Positions 18,020 through 27,513 are shown, counted from the first letter of the stretch. The stretch: DNA of 38,585 bases from RUG13091 sp963619935 (GCA_963619935.1 CAVEYA010000038.1:1-38585), one strand, 5' to 3'. Numbers and translations are program-made. Notes: a model not told the origin generated them from the letters alone.

Positions 18020-20612
18020 ATCTGTAACTGGCCGTAATGAATTAAATAAAAATGATTTTATTCATCAGCATGAAAATATACTTGATGATTATGCTTGTTT
18101 TAATTTAAAAGAAAATCTTTATTTAGGCATTTTAAATTATCATCATCATTATCCAATCGCTTCTTTTTTATTAAAGAATCATGATTTTTTAAATTATCTA
18201 AATGATTTACACACAAATGTGGTCATTGATATTGAAAATTTAGAAGTGTTACCAAAAAATATTCAACAAATTATCAACAATGAAATGAAGCATTTTGAAA
18301 CCTATGGTGGTTTTTTAAATGAAAATGGTGAACATGTGATTTCTTTAAAATCTCCAATTATTGGTCCTCACTTCGCCGTTAATTTATTGTTAGGAGATCG
18401 TTCTAATTTTTCTGAACCTTTATTAACTACGCCTAAAGCAGTCGTTGATCAATTTGGTGGTGGTTCTTTTAGAGGCCCTGCCGCAAATCAAGTATTAGCA
18501 ACAAAATGGGATATGGAACCAGAAGAAAATGGTAGCCCATTTAATCGTCAATTTTATTTAATTGAAAATGGGAAACAAACCTTTTATTCCCATAATGTAA
18601 ATGAGAATGTCAAAAGCGCGGTGTGCACACATAAAGTAAATAACACCGTTATTGAATATGTCACTGAATGTGGCTTAAAAATTAAAAATATTATATATAT
18701 CAAACCGCAAGAAAAAGATGATGAACCTATCGCAGTTGAAAGACAAGTAATAGAAATTACTAATCTATGTAATAAAACTCGTGATATTGAAATAGTCTTT
18801 ACTGGGATGTTTGGCAGCGCAAATCCGGGATGCCAAATGGTGGATGTAATTTATCAAACGGTTATCAATCAATCAAATGTAATTTTTAAAGACGGGACAC
18901 CAATCGCGATTGCCCCAGATTATTATCCTGAATACGCTAGAGAATATACTCGTTATTTCTCTTTAGATAATGATGGTTTTGACTCTTTCTCCTACGACTT
19001 AAGTGATTTTATTGGAGTAGGTTCAATTGAACACCCAGAAAAGGTAAATTTCTTAGGAAATAAAAATCGAGTCAAAGGTCCTTCTTTCTTTGCGGTTAGT
19101 AAAAAACTTGTTATTAATCCTAACGAGACAAAGAAAATTATGACTACTACTGGATTAGTTGATAACAAACATGACTTATGTAAATCCATCGATAGTGTAC
19201 TAACTTATAATCACAATCAAGAATTAAACATGATTGAAAACAATTTTAAAAATTATGCTTCATTCTTACAAATTAATACAGGTAATCAAACTTTTGATAA
19301 TTATGTTAATCGTAATTTACCATTCCAAGTTTTATATCAAACTTATGTATCTCGTGCCTTTGCCCAAACGCAAAAAGGATATCGTGAAATAGGCTTTAGA
19401 GAAATTCAAGATATCTATGCTTCAATGCCTTACTTTATTCATAATGGACAAAAAGAATTAGTCAAACAAATGCTTTCTAAATGGATCACTAATGTTTATG
19501 AATTTGGCTACGCAAATCACAATTTCTTTTTCCTCGGTAAGGAACCAGGCATGTGTAGTGATGATCAGCTTTGGCTAATTGAGGCTATTGCTATTTATTT
19601 AGATTTAACTAATGATTATGACTTCTTGAATCAAGAGTTCCTTATGGCGGGTTCTAATAGTACACGCAGGCTTTATGATACTTTAAAAGCAATTATTACT
19701 TATTCTGCTAAGATTTCTATCGGAAAGCATAGTTTACCATTATTGGACAAAGCTGATTGGAATGACTGTTTAAAAATTGATGATGATTGTTTAGATGGGC
19801 CAACGAAAGAAAAAATGTATTATCAACAACTAAAAGATAATCATCAATCATTTGGTGTTCCATTTGATTCTAATTTATCTGAATCAGTAATGAATGGCTT
19901 TTTATTAGTCATGGTGATGAGAAAGATGATTAATATCGCAACAAAAATTAATGATAGTGCATATGTATTAGAATTAAATGATTTGTTAGATAACTTAATT
20001 AAATCATTAAAAGAAAATGCTTATATAAACGGATACTACGCAAGAGTGCTAATTAATAAAGAAGATAGCAAATATAAATTTATCGGTGTGCCAAAAGATG
20101 GCTTATCTATTGATCCGAACATCGATGGTTCTTTATATTTGAATTCTTTATCTTGGTCAATACTTTCTCACGTAGCAAGTGAAGAAGAAATTAAAAGCAT
20201 GCTCACATTATGTGATAAATATTTAAAAACTGAGGCTGGTTATAAATTATGCACACCTCATAATTTAAAATTATGTGGTTCTAAGGAAGCTGCGACAGAA
20301 CAATATTTCTTAGGCGACCGTGAAAATGGTGGCGTGTTTAAACACGCAACAATGATGTTTACTCGTGCGTTAATGATGGGTAGTAAAGAAGTTAAAGATG
20401 AATCATTAAAGGCTTTGATGATTGACGATGCAAAATATATGCTTAACATTGTTTTCCCATTCAATGTATATAAAGACATTTATAAAATTAAGGGTAATCC
20501 AAGATTTTGCACACAGTACGTTAATAGTATGACTGGAGAACATATTGGGCCTATTTTATCTGGCACCGCTCCATGGTTATTGCTCACTTTGTTAGAAAGT
20601 GGCATTAAATAA
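18006..20612 (+). CDS. second GH94-like phosphorylase
   Basis: An 868-residue cytosolic protein with the overall plan of GH94: a long N-terminal beta-rich region (FGGGSFRGPAANQ at ~155-170), then an alpha-barrel with RAFAQTQKGYREIGFREIQD, KADWNDCLKI (D584-D587) and ENGGVFKHATMM. It is clearly related to the preceding gene product but diverged, which suggests a different chain length or acceptor (for example disaccharide versus longer oligomer). The start chosen is the ATG at 18006, which has GAGGAG 7 bases ahead. An in-frame ATG at 17973 adds a basic stretch inside the upstream gene without its own site. It is the last gene before a second operator-controlled promoter, with no terminator between, so read-through is likely. 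The exact GH family is less certain than for its neighbour. Confidence 0.75.
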   Translation: MSTYKSVTGRNELNKNDFIHQHENILDDYACFNLKENLYLGILNYHHHYPIASFLLKNHDFLNYLNDLHTNVVIDIENLEVLPKNIQQIINNEMKHFETYGGFLNENGEHVISLKSPIIGPHFAVNLLLGDRSNFSEPLLTTPKAVVDQFGGGSFRGPAANQVLATKWDMEPEENGSPFNRQFYLIENGKQTFYSHNVNENVKSAVCTHKVNNTVIEYVTECGLKIKNIIYIKPQEKDDEPIAVERQVIEITNLCNKTRDIEIVFTGMFGSANPGCQMVDVIYQTVINQSNVIFKDGTPIAIAPDYYPEYAREYTRYFSLDNDGFDSFSYDLSDFIGVGSIEHPEKVNFLGNKNRVKGPSFFAVSKKLVINPNETKKIMTTTGLVDNKHDLCKSIDSVLTYNHNQELNMIENNFKNYASFLQINTGNQTFDNYVNRNLPFQVLYQTYVSRAFAQTQKGYREIGFREIQDIYASMPYFIHNGQKELVKQMLSKWITNVYEFGYANHNFFFLGKEPGMCSDDQLWLIEAIAIYLDLTNDYDFLNQEFLMAGSNSTRRLYDTLKAIITYSAKISIGKHSLPLLDKADWNDCLKIDDDCLDGPTKEKMYYQQLKDNHQSFGVPFDSNLSESVMNGFLLVMVMRKMINIATKINDSAYVLELNDLLDNLIKSLKENAYINGYYARVLINKEDSKYKFIGVPKDGLSIDPNIDGSLYLNSLSWSILSHVASEEEIKSMLTLCDKYLKTEAGYKLCTPHNLKLCGSKEAATEQYFLGDRENGGVFKHATMMFTRALMMGSKEVKDESLKALMIDDAKYMLNIVFPFNVYKDIYKIKGNPRFCTQYVNSMTGEHIGPILSGTAPWLLLTLLESGIK

Positions 20613-20639
20613 TTCATTTATTTTTTCTAGATTATAGAA

Positions 20640-20665
20640 TATAATAAAAGGGTAAGCGCTTAACC
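20640..20665 (+). promoter_or_regulatory. second LacI-type operator with -10 box
   Basis: TATAAT (20640-20645) is followed after 5 bases by GGTAAGCGCTTAACC (20651-20665). It shares the 12-base GGTAAGCGCTTA with the operator at 2791 and differs by one inserted A in the right arm. Position relative to the -10 is almost the same at both sites. The -35 region is T-rich and weak. The downstream surface protein is therefore probably co-regulated with the glycan operon by the same LacI protein. Confidence 0.75.
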
Positions 20666-20701
20666 TAATTAATAAGCACAACATAATAATGAGGTAAAAT
20701 T

Positions 20702-22741
20702 ATGAAAAGAAAAGTTTTAATTTCTCTTACTTCTGTCGCTTTATGCGCATCCGCTTTTGCGGCGTTATCATTAAATTATGATGTAATATCCGCTCATGCA
20801 GAGGAAACACATGTTAAATCTAGTTTTGAAACTATTTATAATGCTTCAGCCGACAATCCTGGTAGTGGATTCCGTTATTTAACAGAAGACAGTGATTATA
20901 ATCTTGGAGATGGTACTTTAGCGACTTTTAAAGTTAATAAAGGAACATCAACTGAATTACCAAAGATTAGATCATATAATAGTAGTAAATATTACTTATA
21001 TTTAAAATATAGTGGCGCAAAAACGAATGGTTCTGTCGGTGGTTATGTAGAAATCAATTCTGCAACTGGCAAGGGTATTAATAAGGTAACTTGGGATTCT
21101 TATAAAAGTGTAGACGCTAATAAAATTGGATATCAAATTCAGACATTAAATCTTAAAACTGGTGAATATGAAGTAGAAAGATCAGTTGCACCAACTGAAT
21201 ATACCTCGCCTGATATTACTTTAACTACTCAAACTAATTCAGTTCGTATTTATCATTGGATTCCTACTGAAGCAACAGGTCATGATTTTCTAGGTATTTT
21301 AGATTTATCTGCTTATGTTGATGATGCATTATTTAAGCAACTTTCTTTTGATTCTTTAGGTGGGAATGAAGTTTCTAGTAGTTATTATTACAGCGGTGAA
21401 GTTACTGAAGCCCCTGAAGCCCCAACTAGACCAAATGAAGGAAGCACTAAATATACATTTGCTGGGTGGTACACTGATGAAAATTGTTTAGAAGGCACTG
21501 AATTTACTTTTGGTGAAGAATTAACTGAAGATAAAACCTTATACGCAAAGTGGAATGAAACCACAGTTAGTGGTTATACTTTAACCTTTGTGACAAATTC
21601 TAATAGTGTCATTGAACCTCAAGTAGCAGAAGCAGGCTCTAAATTTAGCACACCAATTAATGAACCTACTAAAGATTCTGATAGTAAATATGATTACACA
21701 TTTGTAAATTGGTACGCTGACGAAGCTTTAACCACATTATTTGACTTTGAGACAGTGTATACCGAAGATAAAATCGCTTATGCTAAATATTCATATCAGT
21801 TAAATGAATTACCTGGTGCGAAAAGCATTAATATGAAGGCCAACATTAAAACCTATGGTGCTAATTGGAATGCTGATGGTAAAACATATGGGGTATATAC
21901 ATTACAAAGCAATGAAGTGGATAGTGGCATGGTAGATTCTACTTTTGCTTTTAAAGATGCCTATAATTACGGCAACTATGGCATTGTCAGAACTGGCGCT
22001 GAAAAATACGACGTTTATATGAAAAGATGCTTAGTTACTTGGCAATTAAATGATTACTCCAAATATATTGTTTCTGTTCGTTGGGATATTAAAAACTCTA
22101 GCTATTATAACGGTATTGGAGATAAAGCGATTGTTCGTTTATACGCAAACGCAGCTGGTACTGGAACAGAAGTAGATGCTGATCATATGTCTATTGACGC
22201 TAAAACTGAAGGTGATAGAGCTATTCAAATGCTTAATAACACTGACGAAACTGTTAATGCAGTATCATTTAAACAAGATAATGTTAGCTTCAATTATGGT
22301 TTTGAAACCTTAAAGTATATTCTCGGTGATGCTTCTAATGAACAACAAACGAAGAATTTCTCTAATGCTTTCATTAATGAATTAACATGTGATAGCACTG
22401 GTGTTAGTGCTCCAAGTGTAGATACATGGAATACTTTCGCTAGTAGAATTGCTACTATGTCTAGTGAAGCTAAAACTTTATTAGCAAATAATGAAAGCAC
22501 TGATGAAGCAGTGGTAAATGCTTTATCAAAATATGATTACATTATTCAAAAATACGGCACTGGAAAGTATGCTGATTTCTTAAATAGATTTAATGGTGAA
22601 GTTTCTCCTGCTTCCTCATTCAATATCATTAATACGAATAATAACCAAGCTGTTTCAACAGTCCTTATTATTGCTATTGTAGCAGGAATGTCATTACTTA
22701 CCGTTTGTATGTTTATGAAAAAACGTAAGATAACGAAATAA
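20702..22741 (+). CDS. surface protein with InlB-type repeats and C-terminal membrane anchor
   Basis: A 679-residue exported protein. It has a signal peptide (KRKVLISL...SAHAEE), a beta-rich region to ~210, and two InlB B-repeat/Listeria-Bacteroides-type repeats (~214-282 with FAGWYTDE and TLYAKW; ~290-365 with FVNWYADE and IAYAKY). A second beta-rich region follows (~370-540), then a helical stretch, one hydrophobic span (VSTVLIIAIVAGMSLLTVCM) and a KKRK tail. There is no LPXTG, so it is probably held by the transmembrane helix or an unusual sorting signal. Shared operator control with the GH10 operon suggests a role in binding the polysaccharide or displaying the machinery. GAGGTAAAA precedes the ATG. 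No catalytic domain was recognised. Confidence 0.8.
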   Translation: MKRKVLISLTSVALCASAFAALSLNYDVISAHAEETHVKSSFETIYNASADNPGSGFRYLTEDSDYNLGDGTLATFKVNKGTSTELPKIRSYNSSKYYLYLKYSGAKTNGSVGGYVEINSATGKGINKVTWDSYKSVDANKIGYQIQTLNLKTGEYEVERSVAPTEYTSPDITLTTQTNSVRIYHWIPTEATGHDFLGILDLSAYVDDALFKQLSFDSLGGNEVSSSYYYSGEVTEAPEAPTRPNEGSTKYTFAGWYTDENCLEGTEFTFGEELTEDKTLYAKWNETTVSGYTLTFVTNSNSVIEPQVAEAGSKFSTPINEPTKDSDSKYDYTFVNWYADEALTTLFDFETVYTEDKIAYAKYSYQLNELPGAKSINMKANIKTYGANWNADGKTYGVYTLQSNEVDSGMVDSTFAFKDAYNYGNYGIVRTGAEKYDVYMKRCLVTWQLNDYSKYIVSVRWDIKNSSYYNGIGDKAIVRLYANAAGTGTEVDADHMSIDAKTEGDRAIQMLNNTDETVNAVSFKQDNVSFNYGFETLKYILGDASNEQQTKNFSNAFINELTCDSTGVSAPSVDTWNTFASRIATMSSEAKTLLANNESTDEAVVNALSKYDYIIQKYGTGKYADFLNRFNGEVSPASSFNIINTNNNQAVSTVLIIAIVAGMSLLTVCMFMKKRKITK

Positions 22742-22761
22742 CTTCCTTCATTATTTATATT

Positions 22762-22790
22762 GACCAAAGCTAAAGACTTTGGTCTTTTTT
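22762..22790 (+). terminator. intrinsic terminator after the surface-protein gene
   Basis: An 8-bp perfect stem (22762-22769 with 22777-22784), a 7-base loop and six Ts (22785-22790), starting 21 bases after the stop codon. It closes the operator-controlled transcripts. Confidence 0.9.
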
Positions 22791-22938
22791 ATAGCCTTTT
22801 TATTCTTCTAAATGACTATCTTTCTTTTTATCTCTAACAAAATGAAAAGCTTTTAAGTTTTTATAATTAAAATTTCTTTGTAGTAAAGTAGTAATAGCCC
22901 TTTTCTTATAAAGGCATAAATAAATCTTATTGAGCAAT

Positions 22939-22971
22939 AAAAAAGGTTTCATGAATTTTTGAAACCTTTTT
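22939..22971 (-). terminator. terminator of the MsmX-like ATPase gene
   Basis: A stem of about 11 bp (AAAAAAGGTTTC paired with GAAACCTTTTT around a 10-base loop) is flanked by A and T runs on both sides, so it can work in both directions. It lies 17 bases beyond the minus-strand stop codon. The ~150 bases between this and the upstream terminator hold only a weak 50-codon minus-strand frame (22800-22952). Confidence 0.8.
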
Positions 22972-22987
22972 ATGTCTTACTTATTAA

Positions 22988-24430
22988 TTAAAATAAACGT
23001 TTCGTAGAATCTTTATCAAATAAATGAATTTTATCAAGATTTAACGCAAAGGCGATATCAGTGTTTGCTTCAACTTCTTCGTTAGCAGAGACTTTAGCGA
23101 TAATCTTTTTATTATCTATTTCAGAGTGCACGTAATATTCATTACCAAGTAATTCTACTTGTTTAGCCTTTATCATGAATAAATCAGTTTTATGATCAAT
23201 TAACTTACTTGCTTTTTCGGAAACGATATCTTCTGGTCTAACACCAATAATTCCATTATATTCTCTTTCATCAAGTGCGGTTTGATATTTAGCAATCATC
23301 ATTTCATTTTCATTAATTTTTTGATCATTTAACGCACGAACATCTTCATTAATATCATGTGAGACAAACTTGAATTTTTTAAAATTAAATTTCTTTTTAA
23401 GTTTAGGAGAGAAAGTTTCATTAGATTGTTTTAATTCTTCAATCTCTTCCTTTAATAATTTAATTTCTTGAATTATTGATTCAACAAGAGAATTCTCTTG
23501 TTCTTTTGATAAATTGAATGATAAACCGTTTGGTAATGTTACAGTATTACCTTTAATATTAGCCTCTATCATATTCATGGAAGGAGCACCGATAAAGGTA
23601 GCTACAAACATATTGCTTGGATAGTTATATATTTCTTTTGGAGTACCAATTTGTTGCACATATCCATCTTTCATAACTACAATACGGTCCGCCATTGTCA
23701 TAGCTTCTGTTTGATCATGAGTAACATAAACTGTAGTAGCACCAATTTTTTGATGGATACCTACAATTTCTGTACGCATCTGTACACGAAGTTTAGCGTC
23801 TAAGTTACTTAATGGTTCATCCATTAAGAATACTTTTGCGTTTCTTACGATCGCTCTTCCTAATGCTACACGTTGTCTTTGACCACCAGATAATGCTGAT
23901 GGTTTCCTTGCTAAATAATCACTTAATTCCAATACTTTTGCGGTTTCATAAACCCTTTTAGCAATTTCTTTTTTATCCATGTGACGAATTTTTAAAGAAA
24001 AAGCCATATTGTCAAAGACAGTCATGTTTGGATATAAAGCATAACTTTGGAAGACCATTGCACAATCTCTAGAAGCAGGTAATAACGTATTAGCGAATTC
24101 ACCTGAAATGTATAAATCGCCATAAGTAATATCTTCTAATCCAGCAATCATTCTTAGTGTGGTTGATTTACCACATCCAGAAGGTCCAACAAAAACAATA
24201 AATTCTTGTGGTTTAATATCTAAATTGAAATCATGTACTGCTTGAACGTGATTCGGATAAATTTTGGCGATATGTTGTAAAGAAATGCAAACTCCATCTG
24301 GAGCTATTTTTTCTTTTTTAAGATTTTCATCTTGTTTAGCTAATACCTCTTTATGGTATTGCGCGTTCTTTTTGTTTTGGGCAATTTTAATAGCCTTTGC
24401 TTCATGAGTATCTTTCTTGTTAGCTTTCAT
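22988..24430 (-). CDS. msmX: MsmX/UgpC-type sugar ABC transporter ATPase with insertion
   Basis: A 480-residue ATPase of the MsmX/UgpC/MalK family: Walker A GPSGCGKST (82-90), signature LSGGQRQ (180-186), Walker B FLMDEP (201-206), H-loop His238, and a TOBE-type C-terminal domain (GVRPEDI at ~396). MsmX-type proteins serve several CUT1 importers. None is encoded with the permeases at 10126-11953, so this is the likely energiser. It is longer than the usual ~365-370 residues, with a charged ~45-residue N-terminal extension and a lysine/glutamate-rich insertion at ~308-390 (predicted coiled coil, LLKEEIEELKQ) inside the C-terminal domain. AAGGAAAT precedes the start. It is divergent from the 993-residue GH94-like gene. 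Confidence 0.92.
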   Translation of the reverse strand: MKANKKDTHEAKAIKIAQNKKNAQYHKEVLAKQDENLKKEKIAPDGVCISLQHIAKIYPNHVQAVHDFNLDIKPQEFIVFVGPSGCGKSTTLRMIAGLEDITYGDLYISGEFANTLLPASRDCAMVFQSYALYPNMTVFDNMAFSLKIRHMDKKEIAKRVYETAKVLELSDYLARKPSALSGGQRQRVALGRAIVRNAKVFLMDEPLSNLDAKLRVQMRTEIVGIHQKIGATTVYVTHDQTEAMTMADRIVVMKDGYVQQIGTPKEIYNYPSNMFVATFIGAPSMNMIEANIKGNTVTLPNGLSFNLSKEQENSLVESIIQEIKLLKEEIEELKQSNETFSPKLKKKFNFKKFKFVSHDINEDVRALNDQKINENEMMIAKYQTALDEREYNGIIGVRPEDIVSEKASKLIDHKTDLFMIKAKQVELLGNEYYVHSEIDNKKIIAKVSANEEVEANTDIAFALNLDKIHLFDKDSTKRLF

Positions 24431-24506
24431 GTCTTTTATTTCCTTGATTATGCTTTTTATTATAGCATATAAATATAATAATTATATTTAAATGTGATAA
24501 AAATTT

Positions 24507-27488
24507 ATGTATTATAACTATATGAATGCAAAATATAACTTTATAAATAATAAATTCATTATTAATGATTACTTACACGCAAAGAAATTTTCTTCTTTTT
24601 TACCTGGTATAGGTGGTATTAAAGGCAAACCAATTTGGTGTTTTTATGCTAATGTTGGTCAATGCATTGGTGGTTTTGGTATTAATAGTAAAGACACTCC
24701 GATTGCCCCTTTTGATTCTGCTTATTTAGCGTATCAAAATATCCCTATTAGAGGGTTTAATTCATTATTAGAGATTAATGGCAATATTTATCATTTGTTT
24801 GATAAAAATAATCAATCACAAACATCTTTAGAAATTGTGCGTGATTCTATTAGCATTAAAGAAGAAACTGATGCTTTTATTTTCCAAGTCATTTATTCCT
24901 CTTTATCCAATCATGAACATGGTGGTTTAATTAGAAAAGTAATTATTACAAATAAAACAAAAAGCAACGCAAAAATGCGTTTAATTGATGGATTATCTGT
25001 GATGTTGCCATACGGGTTATCAAATTATTGTTTTCAAAATTTATCTACTTTAATGAGTTCTTATTGTGCGGTTAATTTAAATAATAACGTGCCTTATATG
25101 ACTTTTAAGGGTGGTGAAGATAACGCTCAAGTAAGTCGTAATAATAAAGGAAATGCTTTTTTTGCACTTAATCAAAATAATCAGACTTTAAAAGCAATTG
25201 TTGATCCTAATTTAATTTATGATGATGGTGTTACTTCTTCTTTATCTTTTAACCATTTAAATAACAATCAAATATTAGAAGGACAAATTCCTTGTGGAAT
25301 GGTATTTGATGAATTTTGTTTAAAGGAAAACGAAACATATTCTTTTATTAGCTACTATGGTTCTTTTGATTCAATTATTGATTTAAATAATTTTAAAAAG
25401 AGTCTTAGCTATACTTCATTAAATAACGAGATTTTAAACACTAAATTATTGATTAATACATTAACAAAAGTATCTAGTCACACTAGTAGTGATATCTTTG
25501 ATGAATTTATTAAACAATCTTATTTTGATAATGCTTTAAGAGGTGGTTTTCCTACTGTAGTAGGAAATAAGATTGCATATCTCTTTTCTAGAAAACATGG
25601 CGATATGGAAAGAGACTATAATGATTTTGTCATTCCATATACTTATTTTAGCGCGGGGCCTGGCAACTTTAGAGATGTCAATCAAAACCGCCGCAACGAT
25701 TTATATATTGAGCCAAAAATCTTTGATAAGAATGTTTATGAATTCTTTTCTCTTCTTCAATTAGATGGTTATAATCCTTTAACTGTCGAACCTGAATCTT
25801 ATCATTTAGATTTAAAATATTTAAAAGATTTTGACCAAAAATATTTAACATTTGATTTTACTAATTTTACTCTTTCAGACTTATCTAATTTCATTCAAAG
25901 TCAAGGATTAAAAGAATCAGATTTTGATAAACTTATTTCCCTTAGCGAAGAAAACATCAACGCTAAAAGTAAAGAAGGTTATTGGATTGACCATTGGACT
26001 TATAATACAGATTTGTTAGAAAACTTTATCTCGGTTTATCCAGACCAATTTTCTAACATCTTAAAAGATAAAAAATATCGATACTTTAATGGCGAGATTA
26101 AAGTGGAACCAAGAAAAAGAAAATATAAGGTTTTTGACGGGAAAATTCGTCAATATAACGCTACAAGAGAAGCTAAGGTAGAAGATAATTGGATTAAAGA
26201 TGCTAATGGTAAAACTATTTTTGTTTCATTGCAATCTAAAATTTTCTTCTTAATTCTAATTAAATCTTTATCATTAGATCCAAAACAATTAGGTATTGAA
26301 ATGGAAGCTGATAAGCCAGGTTGGAATGATGCATTAAATGGATTACCAGGCTTACTTGGGAGTTCATTAAATGAAACAATTGAACTATTACGATTAGCAA
26401 AGCTTTATCAAAGATATGTGCATGATGATATTGATGTTTTAAAAGAACAAAATGATTTGTTCTATAAGGCTCATGCATTATTTAGTAAAAAAGATATTTC
26501 TCATTTTGATTTCTGGAACGAATCGTCATTCATTAAAGAAGAATATCGTGAAAAAATTTATCAATCAGTTAATGGTGAAAGTGCTTTAATCAATAAAACT
26601 GATATTGAATTATTCTTGAACAATCTAATAAATAAATTAGATGAGGCGATTGTTCGTTCGAGAACGTTTGGAATCTTACCAACCTATTTTATTTATGATG
26701 TTGATAAATATGAATTAGATAATGATCATGTGATTGTTAAATCTTTTAAAGTTAAACCTCTAAATGAATTTTTAGAAGTTTATACTCATTTAGGTAAACT
26801 AGGATCTAACTATTTTACTAATGAAGATTATTTAATAATTAAAAATACTGACATCTATGATCCTAAACTTCATTTATATAAAACATGTGGCAGTATTGAA
26901 CATGAATCTTTTGAACTTGGAAGAATTCGTTCTTTCTCACCTGGTTGGTTAGAAAGAGAGTGTGGTTTTTTACATATGTCTTATAAATATTTAGTCTCTT
27001 TATTGGATTCTAAACAATATGAGAATTACTTTAATGAATGCCGTCACATATTAACGTTTATGAGAGATAAAGAAGAATATGGGCGGAACCCAATTGAAGC
27101 CTCTTCCTTTATTGTCCCATCTTGTAATAAAAACCCACGCTTACATGGACAAGGATTTTTAGCCCGTTTAACAGGCGCGAATGCGGAAGTAATTGATTTA
27201 TTCTATAAAACCTTTATTGGGGAGCACTTATTCACTTTTAAAAATAATGAATTATCACTTTCTATTAATCCAAAGATTCCTGTTGAATTATTCACTAATA
27301 ATCGTTTAGAAATATCTATCTTTTCGAAACAAAAAATAATCTTTATTAATGAAAAATTATTGAAACCAGAACAAATCAATCATTTATCTTATCGCGTTAA
27401 TAAAGTTGATTATGATAACTTGCCTGAAGATCTTTGTTTATCTTTTAGAAATGGTTTAATTGACACGATTGAAGTGATTATTAGTTAA
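24507..27488 (+). CDS. very large GH94-like phosphorylase family protein
   Basis: A 993-residue cytosolic protein that resembles GH94-type phosphorylases in broad layout: an N-terminal beta-sandwich with GGLIRKVIITNKTKSNA, then an alpha-barrel. The motifs differ from the other two genes: YFSAGPGNFRDVNQNRRND (~residues 380-400) and DKPGWNDALNGLPGLLGSS (around residue 600) replace the RDSCQD and ADWND blocks. Near the C terminus it has ERECGFLHMSYKYL and PSCNKNPRLHGQGF. This sets it apart as a separate subfamily, perhaps acting on another beta-glucan; phosphorylase activity is inference. No clear SD site precedes the ATG; the next ATG (24522) is equally poor. It faces away from the ATPase gene with a shared 76-base AT-rich promoter region containing TATAAT at 24474. 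Confidence 0.7.
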   Translation: MYYNYMNAKYNFINNKFIINDYLHAKKFSSFLPGIGGIKGKPIWCFYANVGQCIGGFGINSKDTPIAPFDSAYLAYQNIPIRGFNSLLEINGNIYHLFDKNNQSQTSLEIVRDSISIKEETDAFIFQVIYSSLSNHEHGGLIRKVIITNKTKSNAKMRLIDGLSVMLPYGLSNYCFQNLSTLMSSYCAVNLNNNVPYMTFKGGEDNAQVSRNNKGNAFFALNQNNQTLKAIVDPNLIYDDGVTSSLSFNHLNNNQILEGQIPCGMVFDEFCLKENETYSFISYYGSFDSIIDLNNFKKSLSYTSLNNEILNTKLLINTLTKVSSHTSSDIFDEFIKQSYFDNALRGGFPTVVGNKIAYLFSRKHGDMERDYNDFVIPYTYFSAGPGNFRDVNQNRRNDLYIEPKIFDKNVYEFFSLLQLDGYNPLTVEPESYHLDLKYLKDFDQKYLTFDFTNFTLSDLSNFIQSQGLKESDFDKLISLSEENINAKSKEGYWIDHWTYNTDLLENFISVYPDQFSNILKDKKYRYFNGEIKVEPRKRKYKVFDGKIRQYNATREAKVEDNWIKDANGKTIFVSLQSKIFFLILIKSLSLDPKQLGIEMEADKPGWNDALNGLPGLLGSSLNETIELLRLAKLYQRYVHDDIDVLKEQNDLFYKAHALFSKKDISHFDFWNESSFIKEEYREKIYQSVNGESALINKTDIELFLNNLINKLDEAIVRSRTFGILPTYFIYDVDKYELDNDHVIVKSFKVKPLNEFLEVYTHLGKLGSNYFTNEDYLIIKNTDIYDPKLHLYKTCGSIEHESFELGRIRSFSPGWLERECGFLHMSYKYLVSLLDSKQYENYFNECRHILTFMRDKEEYGRNPIEASSFIVPSCNKNPRLHGQGFLARLTGANAEVIDLFYKTFIGEHLFTFKNNELSLSINPKIPVELFTNNRLEISIFSKQKIIFINEKLLKPEQINHLSYRVNKVDYDNLPEDLCLSFRNGLIDTIEVIIS

Positions 27489-27513
27489 TCAATAAATCTT
27501 CTTATCTTTTAAT

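Noticed and set aside
2118..24430. Mycoplasma-type code with TGA as tryptophan
   Set aside because: TGA ends several genes precisely at family-expected lengths and forms ATGA overlaps with the next start codons, while tryptophans are encoded by TGG.
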